The position numbers and the translations under genes were made by a program. Of a stretch of 64,000 bases of DNA, positions 16,866 to 30,146 are shown in pieces (the stretch's first letter is position 1; each line of letters begins with the position of its first letter). Below the pieces are notes generated by a model. The model was not told the DNA's origin. It did no database searches and worked only from the letters and a program-made list of their open reading frames with translations. The DNA is from Bradyrhizobium lupini. Its GTDB lineage: Bacteria; Pseudomonadota; Alphaproteobacteria; Rhizobiales; Xanthobacteraceae. The stretch is taken from positions 4,030,001 to 4,094,000 of the forward strand of contig NZ_CP162553.1 in the NCBI RefSeq assembly GCF_040939785.1, written 5' to 3'.

Positions 16866-17981
16866 ATGGGTCCGTTTCCGCACGATGCACCGCCGGCCAC
16901 GATCAGCGCCGAGAATCCGATGGGCACCGACGGGTTCGAGTTCGTCGAATATGCGCATCCCAATCCGCAAGAGCTGCACGCCTTGTTCAAGCTGATGGGC
17001 TATGTGCCCGTCGCGCGGCACAGAACGAAGAAGATCACGGTTTATCGCCAGGGCGACATCAATTACCTCGTCAACGAGGAGCCCGGCACCCAGGGTCACG
17101 ATTTCGTCGCCGCGCACGGCCCCTGTGCGCCGTCGATGGCGTTTCGCGTCGTCGATGCGAAGAAGGCCTATGACCGCGCGATTTCGCTCGGTGCCGAACC
17201 TGCCGATGCGTCCTCCGCGCAGAAGACGCTCGACGTCCCCGCGATCAAGGGCATCGGCGGCAGCCTGCTCTATTTCGCTGATCGCTATGGCGCCAAGGGA
17301 TCGGCCTATGACAGCGAGTTCGAATGGCTGGGTGCGCGCGATCCGCGTCCTGCCGGCGCCGGCCTGTTCTATCTCGATCACCTCACCCACAACGTCCACC
17401 GCGGCCGCATGGACGTGTGGACGGGCTTCTACGAGAAGCTCTTCAATTTCCGCCAGATCCGCTTCTTCGACATCGAGGGCCGCGCCTCGGGCCTGTTCTC
17501 GCGCGCGCTGACCAGCCCCGACGGCAAGATCCGGATTCCGATCAACGAGGACGCCGGCGATTCCGGGCAGATCGAGGAATATCTCAATATCTATCGCGGC
17601 GAGGGCATCCAGCACATCGCCTGCGGCTGCCGCGACATCTACCGCACCATCGAGGACTTGCGCGAGGCCGGTCTGCCCTTCATGCCAGCGCCGCCCGCGA
17701 CCTATTTCGAGCGGATCGACGCGCGGTTGCCGAAGCATGGCGAGGACATCGCGCGGCTGCAGAAGAACGGCATCCTGATCGACGGCGAAGGCGTGGTCGA
17801 CGGCGGCCAGACCAAGGTGCTGCTGCAGATCTTCTCGGCCAACGCGATCGGCCCGATCTTCTTCGAGTTCATCCAGCGCAAGGGCGACGACGGTTTCGGC
17901 GAAGGCAATTTCAAGGCGCTGTTCGAATCGATCGAGGAGGACCAGATCCGGCGCGGGGTGCTGAAGGTGGATGCGGCGTAG
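16866..17981 (+). CDS. hppD: 4-Hydroxyphenylpyruvate dioxygenase
   Basis: A 371-residue Fe(II) enzyme that converts 4-hydroxyphenylpyruvate, the tyrosine transamination product, to homogentisate. The vicinal oxygen chelate fold is seen twice. Iron ligands are in 'LDHLTHNV' (His about 171), 'IQHIACGCRD' (His about 249) and 'FFEFIQRKGDDGFGEGNF' (Glu about 335), the last being the family signature including the C-terminal substrate gate. The preceding GGGAGA gives an RBS. The gene feeds hmgA and fahA on the same strand upstream, so the tyrosine route is nearly complete in 7 kb. Confidence 0.96.
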   Translation: MGPFPHDAPPATISAENPMGTDGFEFVEYAHPNPQELHALFKLMGYVPVARHRTKKITVYRQGDINYLVNEEPGTQGHDFVAAHGPCAPSMAFRVVDAKKAYDRAISLGAEPADASSAQKTLDVPAIKGIGGSLLYFADRYGAKGSAYDSEFEWLGARDPRPAGAGLFYLDHLTHNVHRGRMDVWTGFYEKLFNFRQIRFFDIEGRASGLFSRALTSPDGKIRIPINEDAGDSGQIEEYLNIYRGEGIQHIACGCRDIYRTIEDLREAGLPFMPAPPATYFERIDARLPKHGEDIARLQKNGILIDGEGVVDGGQTKVLLQIFSANAIGPIFFEFIQRKGDDGFGEGNFKALFESIEEDQIRRGVLKVDAA

Positions 17982-18020
17982 GCGGCCGTTGTCTGGAACG
18001 CGGTGGCATTAAGTGCCGCC

Positions 18021-18160
18021 GTCGTCCTGGCGAAAGCCAGGACCAATTACCCCAGGGAGCGGTCATTGGGCGAACTGGTAACTCCGAGTCTTCGTCAAAC
18101 CGCGTTGGTGGCTATGGGTCTTGGCCCCCGTGCGCAATTGCGCACTAGGCCAGGACGACC
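18021..18160. repeat. Interspersed palindromic repeat, family 3, copy 1
   Basis: About 140 bases with terminal inverted repeats GTCGTCCTGG (18021-18030) and CCAGGACGAC, with an inner 'ATTACCCCAGGG' and 'ACTCCGAGTC' as in copies 2 and 3. It lies between the convergent hppD and CaiB-type genes. A local palindrome TGCGCAATTGCGCA sits near the right end. Confidence 0.85.
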
Positions 18161-18186
18161 CGGAGTGTGATGCGACAGCGGAGGAC

Positions 18187-19299
18187 TTAACGCTCCGCCT
18201 TCCAGGCTTTGGTCACCGCGCCGATCTCCGCCACTTCCGGCTCGCGCACCGCCGATGGAGTCCGCGAAAAGCGCGGCGCCGGCGCCGGCTGCTTCACGCC
18301 GTGGCGCTCGACGAAGACGTTGCGGGCGACCATGTGCGGATGCTCGGTCGCTTCCGACATGGTCAGCACCGGCGCGAAGCAGATGTCGGTGCCTTCCATA
18401 ATCTTGCACCAGTCCTCGCGCGTCTTGCTCTTGAACACCGTCTTCAGTTTTTCCTTCAGCGCGGGCCAAGCCTTGCGGTCCATCTGCGCATCGAAATCGG
18501 GGTCGGTCAGGCCGGCGTGCTCGCGCAGCAGCGCGTAGAATTGCGGCTCGATCGAGCCGATCGAGACGAAATGGCCGCAGGCGCATTCGTAGACGCCGTA
18601 GAAATGTGCGCCGCCGTCGAGAAAGTTCTCGTTGCGGCCTTCGGTCCAGCGGCCGAGCGTGGTCATGTCGAAGAAGAACGACATCAGCGATGCCGCGCCG
18701 TCGCACATCGCGGCATCGACGACCTGGCCCTTGCCTGACCGCGAGGCCTCCAGCAGCGCCGCGAGCACGCCGACCACGAGATAGAGCGCGCCGCCGCCGA
18801 AATCGCCGACGAGGTTGAGCGGCGGCACCGGCGCTTCCTTCGTGCCGATCGCGGCGAGCGCGCCGGTGATGGAGATGTAGTTGATGTCGTGGCCGGCGGC
18901 ATTGGCGAGCGGGCCTTGCTGGCCCCAGCCGGTCATGCGGCCGTAGACCAGCTTTGGATTGCGCGCGAGCACCACGTCAGGCCCGAGACCGAGCCGCTCC
19001 ATCACGCCGGGACGGAAACCCTCGACCAGCGCGTCGGCATTCGCAAGCAGATCGAGTACCTCCGCGATCGCCGCCTGGTCCTTGAGGTCGAGCTCGACCA
19101 CCTTGCGGCCGCGGCCTGCGACCGACTTCATGTTCTTCCTGGCGCCGACCCGATCGAGCGTGACGATTTCGGCGCCCATGTCGGCCAGCATCATGCAGGC
19201 AAACGGGCCCGGTCCAATGCCGGCGAATTCAACGATGCGGAAGCCCGACAGCGGGCCGGAGGTGCGGACGGAGGAGTTTTGGGCTGATTGATCGAGCAC
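18187..19299 (-). CDS. CaiB/BaiF CoA-transferase family, alpha-methylacyl-CoA racemase-like
   Basis: A 370-residue class III CoA-transferase-fold protein. It opens '[20 protein letters not shown]' and '[13 protein letters not shown]', then '[16 protein letters not shown]' and '[16 protein letters not shown]'. Residues corresponding to the racemase His, Asp and Glu appear in 'AGHDINYI', '[14 protein letters not shown]' and '[10 protein letters not shown]', which favours alpha-methylacyl-CoA racemase over CoA transfer. I chose a GTG at 19299 because GAGGAA lies upstream; the longest frame would add 18 unlike residues. It epimerises 2-methyl-branched acyl-CoAs in relatives; substrate here is not known. 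Confidence 0.83.
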   Translation of the reverse strand: MLDQSAQNSSVRTSGPLSGFRIVEFAGIGPGPFACMMLADMGAEIVTLDRVGARKNMKSVAGRGRKVVELDLKDQAAIAEVLDLLANADALVEGFRPGVMERLGLGPDVVLARNPKLVYGRMTGWGQQGPLANAAGHDINYISITGALAAIGTKEAPVPPLNLVGDFGGGALYLVVGVLAALLEASRSGKGQVVDAAMCDGAASLMSFFFDMTTLGRWTEGRNENFLDGGAHFYGVYECACGHFVSIGSIEPQFYALLREHAGLTDPDFDAQMDRKAWPALKEKLKTVFKSKTREDWCKIMEGTDICFAPVLTMSEATEHPHMVARNVFVERHGVKQPAPAPRFSRTPSAVREPEVAEIGAVTKAWKAER

Positions 19300-19440
19300 G
19301 TGTTTGTTTCCTCGGATCCAAGGCGCATATTGCCGATGGTCGGCAAGCGCCAAGGCGTTCCTCTGCGGGGCGAGTTAATTGGCCGATTAACTTTTCTCGC
19401 CTTCACGCCAGTGAGGCAAGCGGTTTTCATGTCGCGTGGC

Positions 19441-19475
19441 TAAAATAAAACGGCGCGCACCGAAGTGCGCGCCGT
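19441..19475 (-). terminator. Terminator of the coxSLM-type operon
   Basis: On the reverse strand an 11-bp perfect stem (ACGGCGCGCAC and GTGCGCGCCGT) carries a TTCG tetraloop and is followed by TTTATTTTA. It lies about 33 bases past the stop of the FAD-subunit gene. Confidence 0.85.
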
Positions 19476-19508
19476 GGAAAATTGCGTCGAGGCGCTAAGG
19501 CCCGATGG

Positions 19509-20309
19509 TCAGCGAGCGGCAGCCACCGCGCGCTGCGCCATCACCTTGATCAGGTTGGCGCGGTACTCCGCCGTGCCGTGGATGTCGGCCAGCAGATTGC
19601 TCGCCGAAATGCTCACGCCGTCGATCGCCGACGGTGACCAGTTCGCCTTCAGCGCCGTTTCGATGGCCGGGACCCGCATCACGCCGCTTTGCGAGGCGCC
19701 GGTGGCGGCCACCCGAACCTCGCCCGACTTCGTCTGCGCGACGAACACGCCGGTCAGCGCAAAGCGAGACGCAGGATGGCGCATCTTTTCGTAGCCAGCC
19801 TTCGCCGGAACCGGGAACGACACGGCGGTGATGAGCTCGCCGTCCTCCAGCGCGGTCGTGAACATGCCCTGGAAAAAGTCATCCGCCGTAATCGACCGCC
19901 TGTTGGTCTTCACGGTGGCGCCGAGCGCGAGCAGTGCGGCGGGAAAATCCGCGGCGGGATCGTTGTTGGCGATCGAGCCGCCGATCGTGCCGCGATAGCG
20001 CACGGCGGGGTCGCCGAGCACCGAAGTGAGATAGGCAATTGCGGGAATCGCCTTCTTCACGTCGGCATTCTGCATGATGTCGAAATAGGTCGTGCCGGCC
20101 TTGATGGTCAGCACGTCGCCCGAGAGCTCGACGCCCTGCAGCTCCTTGATCTTGCCGAGGTCGATGACGTCGGACGGACTGGCGAGGCGTTGCTTCATCA
20201 CCGGCAGCAGCGTCTGGCCGCCGGCGAGGAACTTGGCTTCGCTGCTCTTGGAGAACAGGCTGACGGCTTCGTCAACCGAGGACGCGCGATGATAAACGGT
20301 CTGGTACAT
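19509..20309 (-). CDS. coxM: Molybdenum hydroxylase FAD subunit (CoxM-like)
   Basis: A 266-residue FAD-binding subunit of the CO dehydrogenase/xanthine dehydrogenase family. FAD motifs are 'AKFLAGGQTLLPVMKQRL' (about residues 25-42) and 'RYRGTIGGSIANNDPAAD' (about 105-122). It passes electrons between the iron-sulfur subunit and the quinone pool. I took the ATG at 20309, preceded by GGGAGGA; a longer frame adds 33 unlike residues. It is the third gene of the S-L-M operon, 13 bases after the large subunit, and is followed by a strong terminator. The substrate depends on the large subunit. Confidence 0.85.
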   Translation of the reverse strand: MYQTVYHRASSVDEAVSLFSKSSEAKFLAGGQTLLPVMKQRLASPSDVIDLGKIKELQGVELSGDVLTIKAGTTYFDIMQNADVKKAIPAIAYLTSVLGDPAVRYRGTIGGSIANNDPAADFPAALLALGATVKTNRRSITADDFFQGMFTTALEDGELITAVSFPVPAKAGYEKMRHPASRFALTGVFVAQTKSGEVRVAATGASQSGVMRVPAIETALKANWSPSAIDGVSISASNLLADIHGTAEYRANLIKVMAQRAVAAAR

Positions 20310-20322
20310 CTTCGTTCCTCCC

Positions 20323-22665
<2,343 letters not shown>

Positions 22666-22749
22666 GTCTGGTCCTCCCGACCGGAATTTGTCTTGACCGC
22701 GCTTTCCCTCGAAAGCGGCGGCGATCGTTCTTATTTCGAGGCGGGCCGC

Positions 22750-23235
<486 letters not shown>

Positions 23236-23590
23236 GGTTGAAGTCCTCCCGGGATCGATTTTGATTGTTTCTAATTAGAGACAGCGACCCGGAACTTTGC
23301 AACTACGATTTTGGCCGCCCGCGTCATGGAAAAGTCATTGATCCAGAATGCCCAACATTGGTTTGGGGGGCGAGTCGGCCGGATCGGGTTGCGGCTCCGG
23401 GGCGCCAGCTGGGATGCCAGCCTCTATATCCCTATCCGGCTCGCCTTTGCAGTCCGCCTTGGCCGATAGAGCCGGAAGCTCTGCGGACGCACCGAATTTA
23501 CCGCCCCTTATCGATTCTGCCTTAGTTTTGCGCAGCCAGGTCAGGGGCGGGGCGCCACCGGATCTCGGCTGAATGAAAATGGGGGTGGGA
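23236..23590. other. Divergent intergenic region between coxS-type gene and chemoreceptor
   Basis: About 355 bases with no supported gene, no strong palindrome and no repeat family member. The last bases before the chemoreceptor start form a G-rich stretch that probably acts as its ribosome binding site; the same stretch precedes the second chemoreceptor. Confidence 0.5.
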
Positions 23591-25630
23591 ATGTCCGGGC
23601 GTATCGCGTCGTCGTCGAAGCGCACAATAATGCCGACCCTCAGGTTCCGCGCCAAGATCATTCTGGGCTTTGCCGCGGTGCTGGTGATCTCCGCCGGCAG
23701 TATGGCCTTCTCCTATTTTGGCTTCGAGCGGGTCTCGTCCGGGGTCGGGTCCTACCGCACCAGTGTCACCGAGGCCGATCTCGCCCGTAACATCGACCGG
23801 GAGCTGCTCGCCTATCGCTCGGCCGTCAGATATTTCGTCGTCACCGGCAAGGAGGACGACGCCAAGACGGCGCTGGACGCGGAGACCGGCCTGAAGAGCG
23901 CCATCGACCAGGCGGTCAAGAGCGCCAAGAAGCCGGCGCGGCAGGAAAGTCTGGACAAGCTCGCCAAGGAGTTTTCCAACTTCTCCGCGACCTTCGCGAA
24001 AGTCCTCCAGGCCAAGCGTGACAGCGCGCTGCTGGTGCAGAACCAGCTCATGCGCAACGCCAACCTCCTGAAATACAAGCTCGACGACATCGGCAACAAT
24101 GCCTCCGATTCCGAGGCGCAGGCGATCGAGTTCGGGACCAAGCAGGTCAATGCCCAATTCCAGACCGCGAGCGGGGCGGCGACCAATTTCGTGCTGACGT
24201 CCGACCAGGCGATCGCGACCAGCGCGCTGGCGCGGTTGAAATTCGTCGAGAACTCGCTCAACGCGGTCTATTCCATGGACGACAAGATCGTCGCCGGCCT
24301 GAAGGACGCCAAGGGATTGCTCGGTGCCTATCGGGAATCGCTGGAGAAACTGATCGCCAACGCCAAGATGATCGACGAGCTCGTCACCGAGATGAGCGGC
24401 TCGGCCGGCGCGATCCTTCAGGGTGCCACCGCCATGAAGGCGGACCTCGTTGCCGAGCAGCAGCGGTTGGAGTCCGAATCGGAAGCGACCATCGGGAAGA
24501 CCGAGCAACTGGTGCTGATGCTGGCCGTCGGCGGTACGCTGCTCGGCGCGGTCCTCGCTTTCCTGCTCGGCACCGGCATTTCGCGTCCGATGATTGCGAT
24601 GTGCAAGGCGATGCGCGAGCTCGCCTCGGGCAATTTCGACGTCGTGCTGCCGGGCCTCGGCCGCAAGGACGAGATCGGCGAGATGGCCGGCGCGGTCGAA
24701 GAATTCAAGGTGCAGGCCGTGGCCAAGGCCGAGCGCGATGCCGCCGCCAACGAACTTCAGAACAGGGAGCAGGCCGCAAGCCGCCGTTCCGAGCTGATTT
24801 GTTTCGCCGATGATTTCGAGAGCGCGGTTGGTGCCATCGTCTCCAACGTCTCGGCTTCCGCCGTGCAGCTGGAATCGGCGGCCTCGACGCTGACCCGCAC
24901 CGCCGAGACCACCCAGAGCCTGTCGAGCCAGGTCGCCGACGTCTCCGAGCAGGCCTCCAGCAACATGCAGTCGGTGGCGACCGCGACCGAAGAGCTCTCG
25001 GCCTCGGTCGAGGAGATCGGCCGCCAGGTCCGCGATTCCAGCCGCATTGCCGAAGCTGCCGTGGTGCAGGCAAAGGAGACCGATAATCGCATCGGCAAGC
25101 TCTCGCATGCCGCCCAGCAGATCGGCGAAGTCGTCAAGCTCATCACGGCGATCGCCGAGCAGACCAATCTTCTGGCTCTGAACGCGACCATCGAGGCGGC
25201 ACGCGCCGGCGAAGCCGGCCGCGGCTTTGCAGTGGTCGCCAGCGAAGTGAAGTCGCTGGCGAGCCAGACCGCGAAGGCCACCGACGAGATCTCCTCGCAC
25301 ATCACGGGCATGCAAGGCGCCACGGCCGAGTCGGTTGCGGCGATCAAGGAGATCGGCGCCACCATCGGCCAGATCTCGTCGATCTCGACCTCGATTGCGA
25401 GCGCGGTGGAGCAGCAGGGCGCGGCGACGCAGGAAATCGCGCGCAGCGTCCAGACCGTCGCGCAGGGCACTCAGACCGCCGCCACTGACATCGGCCAGGT
25501 CAATCGCGGCGCGGCCGAAACCGGCTCGGCCTCCGAAGAGGTGCTGCACTCGGCCAAGACGCTGTCGTCCGAGAGCACCCGCCTGCGCGCCGAGCTCGAC
25601 CGCTTCATGGGGAATATCCGGGCGGCGTAG
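23591..25630 (+). CDS. Methyl-accepting chemotaxis protein, copy A
   Basis: A 679-residue membrane chemoreceptor. TM1 at about residues 22-44 ('[20 protein letters not shown]'), a helical periplasmic sensor region of about 250 residues, TM2 at about 310-332 ('[20 protein letters not shown]'), a HAMP segment ('[20 protein letters not shown]'), then a signalling domain with the conserved tip '[20 protein letters not shown]'. It relays ligand binding to CheA/CheW. I chose the ATG at 23591 because the G-rich stretch GGGGGTGGGA before it is shared by copy B. The last about 350 residues are nearly identical to copy B, while the sensor regions differ. No che genes are in the window. Confidence 0.92.
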   Translation: MSGRIASSSKRTIMPTLRFRAKIILGFAAVLVISAGSMAFSYFGFERVSSGVGSYRTSVTEADLARNIDRELLAYRSAVRYFVVTGKEDDAKTALDAETGLKSAIDQAVKSAKKPARQESLDKLAKEFSNFSATFAKVLQAKRDSALLVQNQLMRNANLLKYKLDDIGNNASDSEAQAIEFGTKQVNAQFQTASGAATNFVLTSDQAIATSALARLKFVENSLNAVYSMDDKIVAGLKDAKGLLGAYRESLEKLIANAKMIDELVTEMSGSAGAILQGATAMKADLVAEQQRLESESEATIGKTEQLVLMLAVGGTLLGAVLAFLLGTGISRPMIAMCKAMRELASGNFDVVLPGLGRKDEIGEMAGAVEEFKVQAVAKAERDAAANELQNREQAASRRSELICFADDFESAVGAIVSNVSASAVQLESAASTLTRTAETTQSLSSQVADVSEQASSNMQSVATATEELSASVEEIGRQVRDSSRIAEAAVVQAKETDNRIGKLSHAAQQIGEVVKLITAIAEQTNLLALNATIEAARAGEAGRGFAVVASEVKSLASQTAKATDEISSHITGMQGATAESVAAIKEIGATIGQISSISTSIASAVEQQGAATQEIARSVQTVAQGTQTAATDIGQVNRGAAETGSASEEVLHSAKTLSSESTRLRAELDRFMGNIRAA

Positions 25631-25646
25631 GGGCATTCCGCTCAAT

Positions 25647-25783
25647 GTCGTCCTGGCGAAAGCCAGGACCCATTACCCCAGCGAGAAGTTGCGGCGCGGG
25701 CCGGTAAACCCGAATCTTCGCCAAACCGCTCTCCGGGGTAATCGGTCCGGGATCAGCACTCCGCTCCGCTTGTCCAGGACGAC
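25647..25783. repeat. Interspersed palindromic repeat, family 3, copy 2
   Basis: GTCGTCCTGG at the left and CCAGGACGAC at the right flank 'ACCCATTACCCCAG' and 'CGCCAAACCGCTCT', closely matching copies 1 and 3. It lies directly after chemoreceptor copy A. Confidence 0.85.
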
Positions 25784-25925
25784 GAGACCCTGCGTCACGT
25801 AACCGCCGGTTGCGGCGCCACAAATTTACCGCAGCTTATCCTTTGCCATTTACCGTGCTCACGCGTCAGGAAGCGGGCTGCTTCCGGGCTGCGCCTGGTT
25901 TTCCGCGAATGGAATGGGGTGGGGA

Positions 25926-27959
25926 ATGCCCGTCAAGTCGAAGCCGACCACATCGAAGCTGCTCACCTTGCGTTTTCGCGCAAAAATCATCCTCGGCTTC
26001 GTGGCGGTGCTCGCCATCCTCGCCGTCAGCATGGCTTTCGCGTATTTCGGCTTCGAGCGGATTCAGGCCGCCGTGGCCTCCTACCGCTCCAGCGTCGCCG
26101 AAGCGGACCTTGCGCGGACGGTCGATCGCGAGCTGATCGCTTACCAGGGCTTGGCGCGGGCCTACACGCTGACTGGCGCGGCGGATGATGAGACCGCGGC
26201 CAAAGCAGCCGAAGAGAATCTGAGGGCGGCGATCGCCAAGTCGGCGGCGGCCACCACGGGCGCAGCGCGCCGCGAGCAGGTCGGCAGGCTCGAGGCCGAC
26301 TTCAAGAGCTTCACCAAGGTGTTCGGCGAGATCATCACGTTGACGCGCGAGAACGGCAAGATCGCGACCGAGGAGCTCAACAGCGTCGGCAACAAGATCC
26401 GGTTCAAGTTCGACGATCTTGCCGATACCGCGGCATTGGCGGGCCTGAACTCGGTTCAGGGTACGGCCAAGGATATCACATCGCAATATCTGGCGGTCTC
26501 CACCTCGGTCAGCGCCTTCGTCGCCAAGCCGGAGCCGAAGACCGCCGACGGCGTGACCGCCCGCATCAAATTCCTGGAGACCCTGCTGGTCTCGATCTAT
26601 GCCAACGACCAGAAGATCACCGACCGCGTCACCGAGATCAGCAATCTCCTCAAACAGTACCGCGCCTCTTTTTCAAAGCTCACCGAGAACGTGAAGGTCA
26701 TCGTCAAGCTGAACGGCGAGATGACCAAGACAGCCGCGTCCATTCTCAAGCTCTCGGGTGAGCTGCGATCGGAGCTGACGGCGGATCAGCAGCGCATCGA
26801 GGTCAACGCCAATGCCACCATCGGCGAGACCGAGCGGCTGATGCTGATGATGGCGCTGGGCGGCCTTGCCGTCGGCGCTGCGCTCGCCCTGATGCTGGGC
26901 AATGGCATTTCGCGTCCGATGATCGCGATGTGCAAGGCGATGCGCGAGCTTGCCGCGGGCAATTTCGACGTCGTGCTGCCGGGCCTCGGCCGCAGGGACG
27001 AGATCGGCGAGATGGCCGGCGCGGTCGAAGAATTCAAGGTGCAGGCCGTGGCCAAGGCCGAGCGCGACGCCGCCGCCAACGAACTTCAGAACAGGGAGCA
27101 GGCCGCAAGCCGTCGTTCCGAGCTGATCTGTTTCGCCGACGATTTCGAGAGCGCGGTCGGTGCCATCGTCTCCAACGTCTCGGCTTCCGCCGTGCAGCTG
27201 GAATCGGCGGCCTCGACGCTGACCCGCACCGCCGAGACCACCCAGAGCCTGTCGAGCCAGGTCGCCGACGTCTCCGAGCAGGCCTCCAGCAACATGCAGT
27301 CGGTCGCGACCGCGACCGAAGAGCTCTCGGCCTCGGTCGAGGAGATCGGCCGCCAGGTCCGTGATTCCAGTCGCATTGCCGAAGCTGCCGTGGTGCAGGC
27401 AAAGGAGACCGATAATCGCATCGGCAAGCTCTCGCATGCCGCCCAGCAGATCGGCGAAGTCGTCAAGCTCATCACGGCGATCGCCGAGCAGACCAATCTT
27501 CTGGCGCTGAACGCGACGATCGAGGCGGCACGCGCCGGCGAAGCCGGCCGCGGCTTTGCAGTGGTCGCCAGCGAAGTGAAGTCGCTCGCGAGCCAGACCG
27601 CGAAGGCCACCGACGAGATCTCCTCGCACATCACGGGCATGCAAGGCGCCACGGCCGAGTCGGTTGCGGCGATCAAGGAGATCGGCGCCACCATCGGCCA
27701 GATCTCGTCGATCTCGACCTCGATTGCGAGCGCGGTGGAGCAGCAAGGTGCGGCGACGCAGGAAATCGCGCGCAGCGTCCAGACCGTCGCACAGGGTACT
27801 CAGACCGCCGCCACCGATATCGGCCAGGTCAACCGCGGCGCCGCCGAAACCGGCTCGGCCTCGGAAGAGGTGCTGCATTCGGCCAAGACGCTGTCGTCCG
27901 AAAGCACCCGCCTGCGCGCCGAGCTCGACCGCTTCATGGGGAATATCCGGGCGGCGTAG
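25926..27959 (+). CDS. Methyl-accepting chemotaxis protein, copy B
   Basis: A 677-residue chemoreceptor with the same architecture as copy A: TM1 about 18-40 ('[20 protein letters not shown]'), periplasmic helical sensor, TM2 about 305-328, HAMP and signalling domain. From '[18 protein letters not shown]' to the C-terminus the protein differs from copy A at only two visible positions (Ala for Ser before 'GNFDVV', Arg for Lys in '[10 protein letters not shown]'). The sensor half is clearly diverged, so the two receptors probably detect different ligands. The start at 25926 follows GGGGTGGGGA. A family 3 repeat follows here too, so the unit gene-plus-repeat is present twice in tandem. Confidence 0.92.
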   Translation: MPVKSKPTTSKLLTLRFRAKIILGFVAVLAILAVSMAFAYFGFERIQAAVASYRSSVAEADLARTVDRELIAYQGLARAYTLTGAADDETAAKAAEENLRAAIAKSAAATTGAARREQVGRLEADFKSFTKVFGEIITLTRENGKIATEELNSVGNKIRFKFDDLADTAALAGLNSVQGTAKDITSQYLAVSTSVSAFVAKPEPKTADGVTARIKFLETLLVSIYANDQKITDRVTEISNLLKQYRASFSKLTENVKVIVKLNGEMTKTAASILKLSGELRSELTADQQRIEVNANATIGETERLMLMMALGGLAVGAALALMLGNGISRPMIAMCKAMRELAAGNFDVVLPGLGRRDEIGEMAGAVEEFKVQAVAKAERDAAANELQNREQAASRRSELICFADDFESAVGAIVSNVSASAVQLESAASTLTRTAETTQSLSSQVADVSEQASSNMQSVATATEELSASVEEIGRQVRDSSRIAEAAVVQAKETDNRIGKLSHAAQQIGEVVKLITAIAEQTNLLALNATIEAARAGEAGRGFAVVASEVKSLASQTAKATDEISSHITGMQGATAESVAAIKEIGATIGQISSISTSIASAVEQQGAATQEIARSVQTVAQGTQTAATDIGQVNRGAAETGSASEEVLHSAKTLSSESTRLRAELDRFMGNIRAA

Positions 27960-27987
27960 CGCTCGACCTTCGCGCCACGCCTCCGCC

Positions 27988-28130
27988 GTCGTCCTGGACA
28001 AGCGCAGTGCCGATCCAGGACCCATTACCCCAAGGCGGAGTTGCCGGGCGAACTGCCAACTCCGAGTCATCGCCAAACCGCTCCCTGGGGTAATAGGTCC
28101 TGGATCGGCGCTGCGCTTGTCCAGGACGAC
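27988..28130. repeat. Interspersed palindromic repeat, family 3, copy 3
   Basis: GTCGTCCTGG at the left and CCAGGACGAC at the right, with 'CCCATTACCCCAAGG' and 'CCAACTCCGAGTCATCGCC' inside. It follows chemoreceptor copy B and precedes the DUF3175 gene. Confidence 0.85.
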
Positions 28131-28137
28131 CTGGCGC

Positions 28138-28475
28138 TCACTCCCTCCCGAACGCCCGCTTCAGCTCCACCTTTGCCCGCTCCAGCCGCGTGCGCTGCGT
28201 CTGCGGCAGCGTCTTGCCGGCGCGGTTGATGTAGAACGTCAGCATCGACAGCGCCGAGCGGTAGGCGCCGGTCTTGCGACGCGCGCTGTGCTCGGCCGAG
28301 CGCTTCAACGGAGCCGCGATCTTCTTCGCACTGGTCAGCTTGAACACGCCTTGTTTGAGGTCGAGCGCGTCGCTCTCTTTCGTCACCGCTGTGACCAGCG
28401 CTTCGGTGCGGCGCGTCTGGTGCTCTTGCGCGCCGATGTTTTGCGAGAATGTGTCGTCTTTCTGGCATGAGCCAT
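28138..28475 (-). pseudogene. DUF3175 protein, split by a one-base frameshift
   Basis: The reverse strand starts at an ATG at 28475 with a good AAGGAG upstream. It encodes a basic N-terminus rich in Lys, Arg, Ser and Thr ending 'APKRWSQR' at a TGA at 28383-28385. Adding one base there joins it in frame to 'VTKESDALDLKQGVFKLTSA', 'RSALSMLTFYINRAG' and 'ELKRAFGRE', the DUF3175 sequence, where families usually have 'RWSQ-V-ETSDALDLE'. The intact product would be about 111 residues. It is a small uncharacterised, probably DNA-associated basic protein. Either the gene is broken or the assembly lost a base. Confidence 0.75.
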
Positions 28476-28656
28476 GCGGCAACTCCTTGCGGCTCCACCG
28501 AAAACCAGCGCCGCCAGCGGTCGTTCCTGCTGGAACCCGCCCCTGCCGCAGACGTTGTCGCAGGTGGCAGGCGGAATGCCGCACCCCTTGATCGGATCGC
28601 CCCCATCCACGCCATGTGAACCGGGGCCATGTCCATTGGTCAGATGCAACAACGCG

Positions 28657-30143
28657 ATGGAATTGCAGCGAAGCCCAGCGCCGAACGATGGACCTGTGGT
28701 CTCCACGGTGGCCGCGGCCGATCGCATCATCGAAACCAGCATTCCTGCACGGCTTGACGCGCTGCCGTGGAGCGGGTTTCACACCCGCGTCGTGCTTGCG
28801 CTCGGCATCACCTGGATTCTGGATGGCCTCGAGGTGACCTTGGCCGGCGCCCTCTCCGGCGCGCTGAAGCAAAGTCCCGCCCTGCATTTCTCCAATCTCG
28901 ATCTCGGCATAGCCAATTCAGCCTATCTCGCGGGCGCGGTGCTCGGCGCGCTCGGCTTCGGCTGGCTGACCGATCGCATCGGCCGCAAGAAGCTGTTCTT
29001 CATCACGCTCGCGCTCTATCTCTCGGCGACGGCCGCGACCGCTCTGTCATGGAATGTCGCGAGCTACGCGCTGTTTCGCTTCCTCACCGGCGCCGGCATC
29101 GGCGGCGAATATACTGCGATCAATTCGACCATCCAGGAACTGGTGCCGGCGCGCTATCGCGGCTGGACCGATCTCGTCATCAACGGCAGCTTCTGGATCG
29201 GTGCCGCCATGGGCGCCGTGGCGGCCATCGTGCTGCTCGATCCCGCGGTGATCGGCCCCGATCTCGGCTGGCGCCTCGCTTATCTCATCGGCGCGGCCAT
29301 CGGCCTCGTCGTGCTCTTGATGCGGATGTGGATTCCGGAGAGTCCGCGCTGGCTGATGATCCACGGCCGTCCCGACCAGGCCCACGCGATCGTCGACGAG
29401 GTCGAGCGCTCGGTGCTCGGACACGGCCAGGATACGAGCGACGCGCGTTTCGCCAGGATCCGCCTGAAAATGCGGACTCACACGCCGATCCGCGAGGTGG
29501 TGCACACGCTGTTCTCGGTCTATCGCCAGCGCGCGATGGTCGGTCTCGTGCTGATGATCGCGCAGGCCTTCTTCTACAACGCCATCTTCTTCACTTTTGC
29601 GCTGGTGTTGACCGACTTTTACGGGATCAGCGCCGATCATGTCGGCTGGTATCTGCTTCCCTTCGCCGCCGGCAATTTCCTTGGTCCGCTGCTGCTCGGC
29701 CGCCTGTTCGATACGCTCGGCCGCCGGACCATGATCATGTTCACCTACGGCGCGTCGGGCGTGTTGCTGGCGCTGTCGGGTTATCTGTTCTCGATCGGCG
29801 CCTTGAGCGCGCAGGGGCAGACCATCGCCTGGATGGTGATCTTCTTCTTTGCCTCGCCCGCCGCGAGCGCCGCCTATCTCACCGTCAGCGAGACTTTTCC
29901 TTGGAAGTCCGCGCGCTCGCGATCGCGGTGTTTTATGCGGTCGGCACCGGCATCGGCGGCGTGATCGGCCCCGCATTGTTCGGGGCGCTGATCGACACGG
30001 GATCACGCACGAGCGTATTCGCAGGCTATTTGCTGGGGGCGTTCCTGATGATCGCGGCCGCGATCGTGGCGTGGCGCTATGCCATCTCGGCGGAACGCAG
30101 ATCGCTCGAAGAAATCGCGCGGCCGCTTGCGTCCATGGAGTAG
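28657..30143 (+). pseudogene. MFS transporter (sugar/aromatic acid symporter-like), frameshifted near the C-terminus
   Basis: The first frame gives about 11 transmembrane segments with MFS signatures 'GWLTDRIGRKKLFFITLALY' (loop 2-3), 'AGIGGEYTAINSTIQELVPA' and 'IPESPRWLM'. It diverges at 'TVSETFPWKSARSRS'; a one-base addition near 29896-29902 restores 'LEVRALAIAVFYAVGTGIGG' to the end at 30143, giving about 495 residues. The last helix pair is therefore lost if the sequence is right. I used the ATG at 28657, where the family-like N-terminus starts. It is upstream of otsB by 3 bases, so they form an operon. Substrate cannot be told. Confidence 0.82.
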
Positions 30144-30146
30144 ACT

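Noticed and set aside
23522-25645. A 707-codon reverse frame across chemoreceptor A
   Set aside because: It mirrors a real gene; the same shadow occurs opposite chemoreceptor B (26673-28076), as expected from the duplicated sequence.
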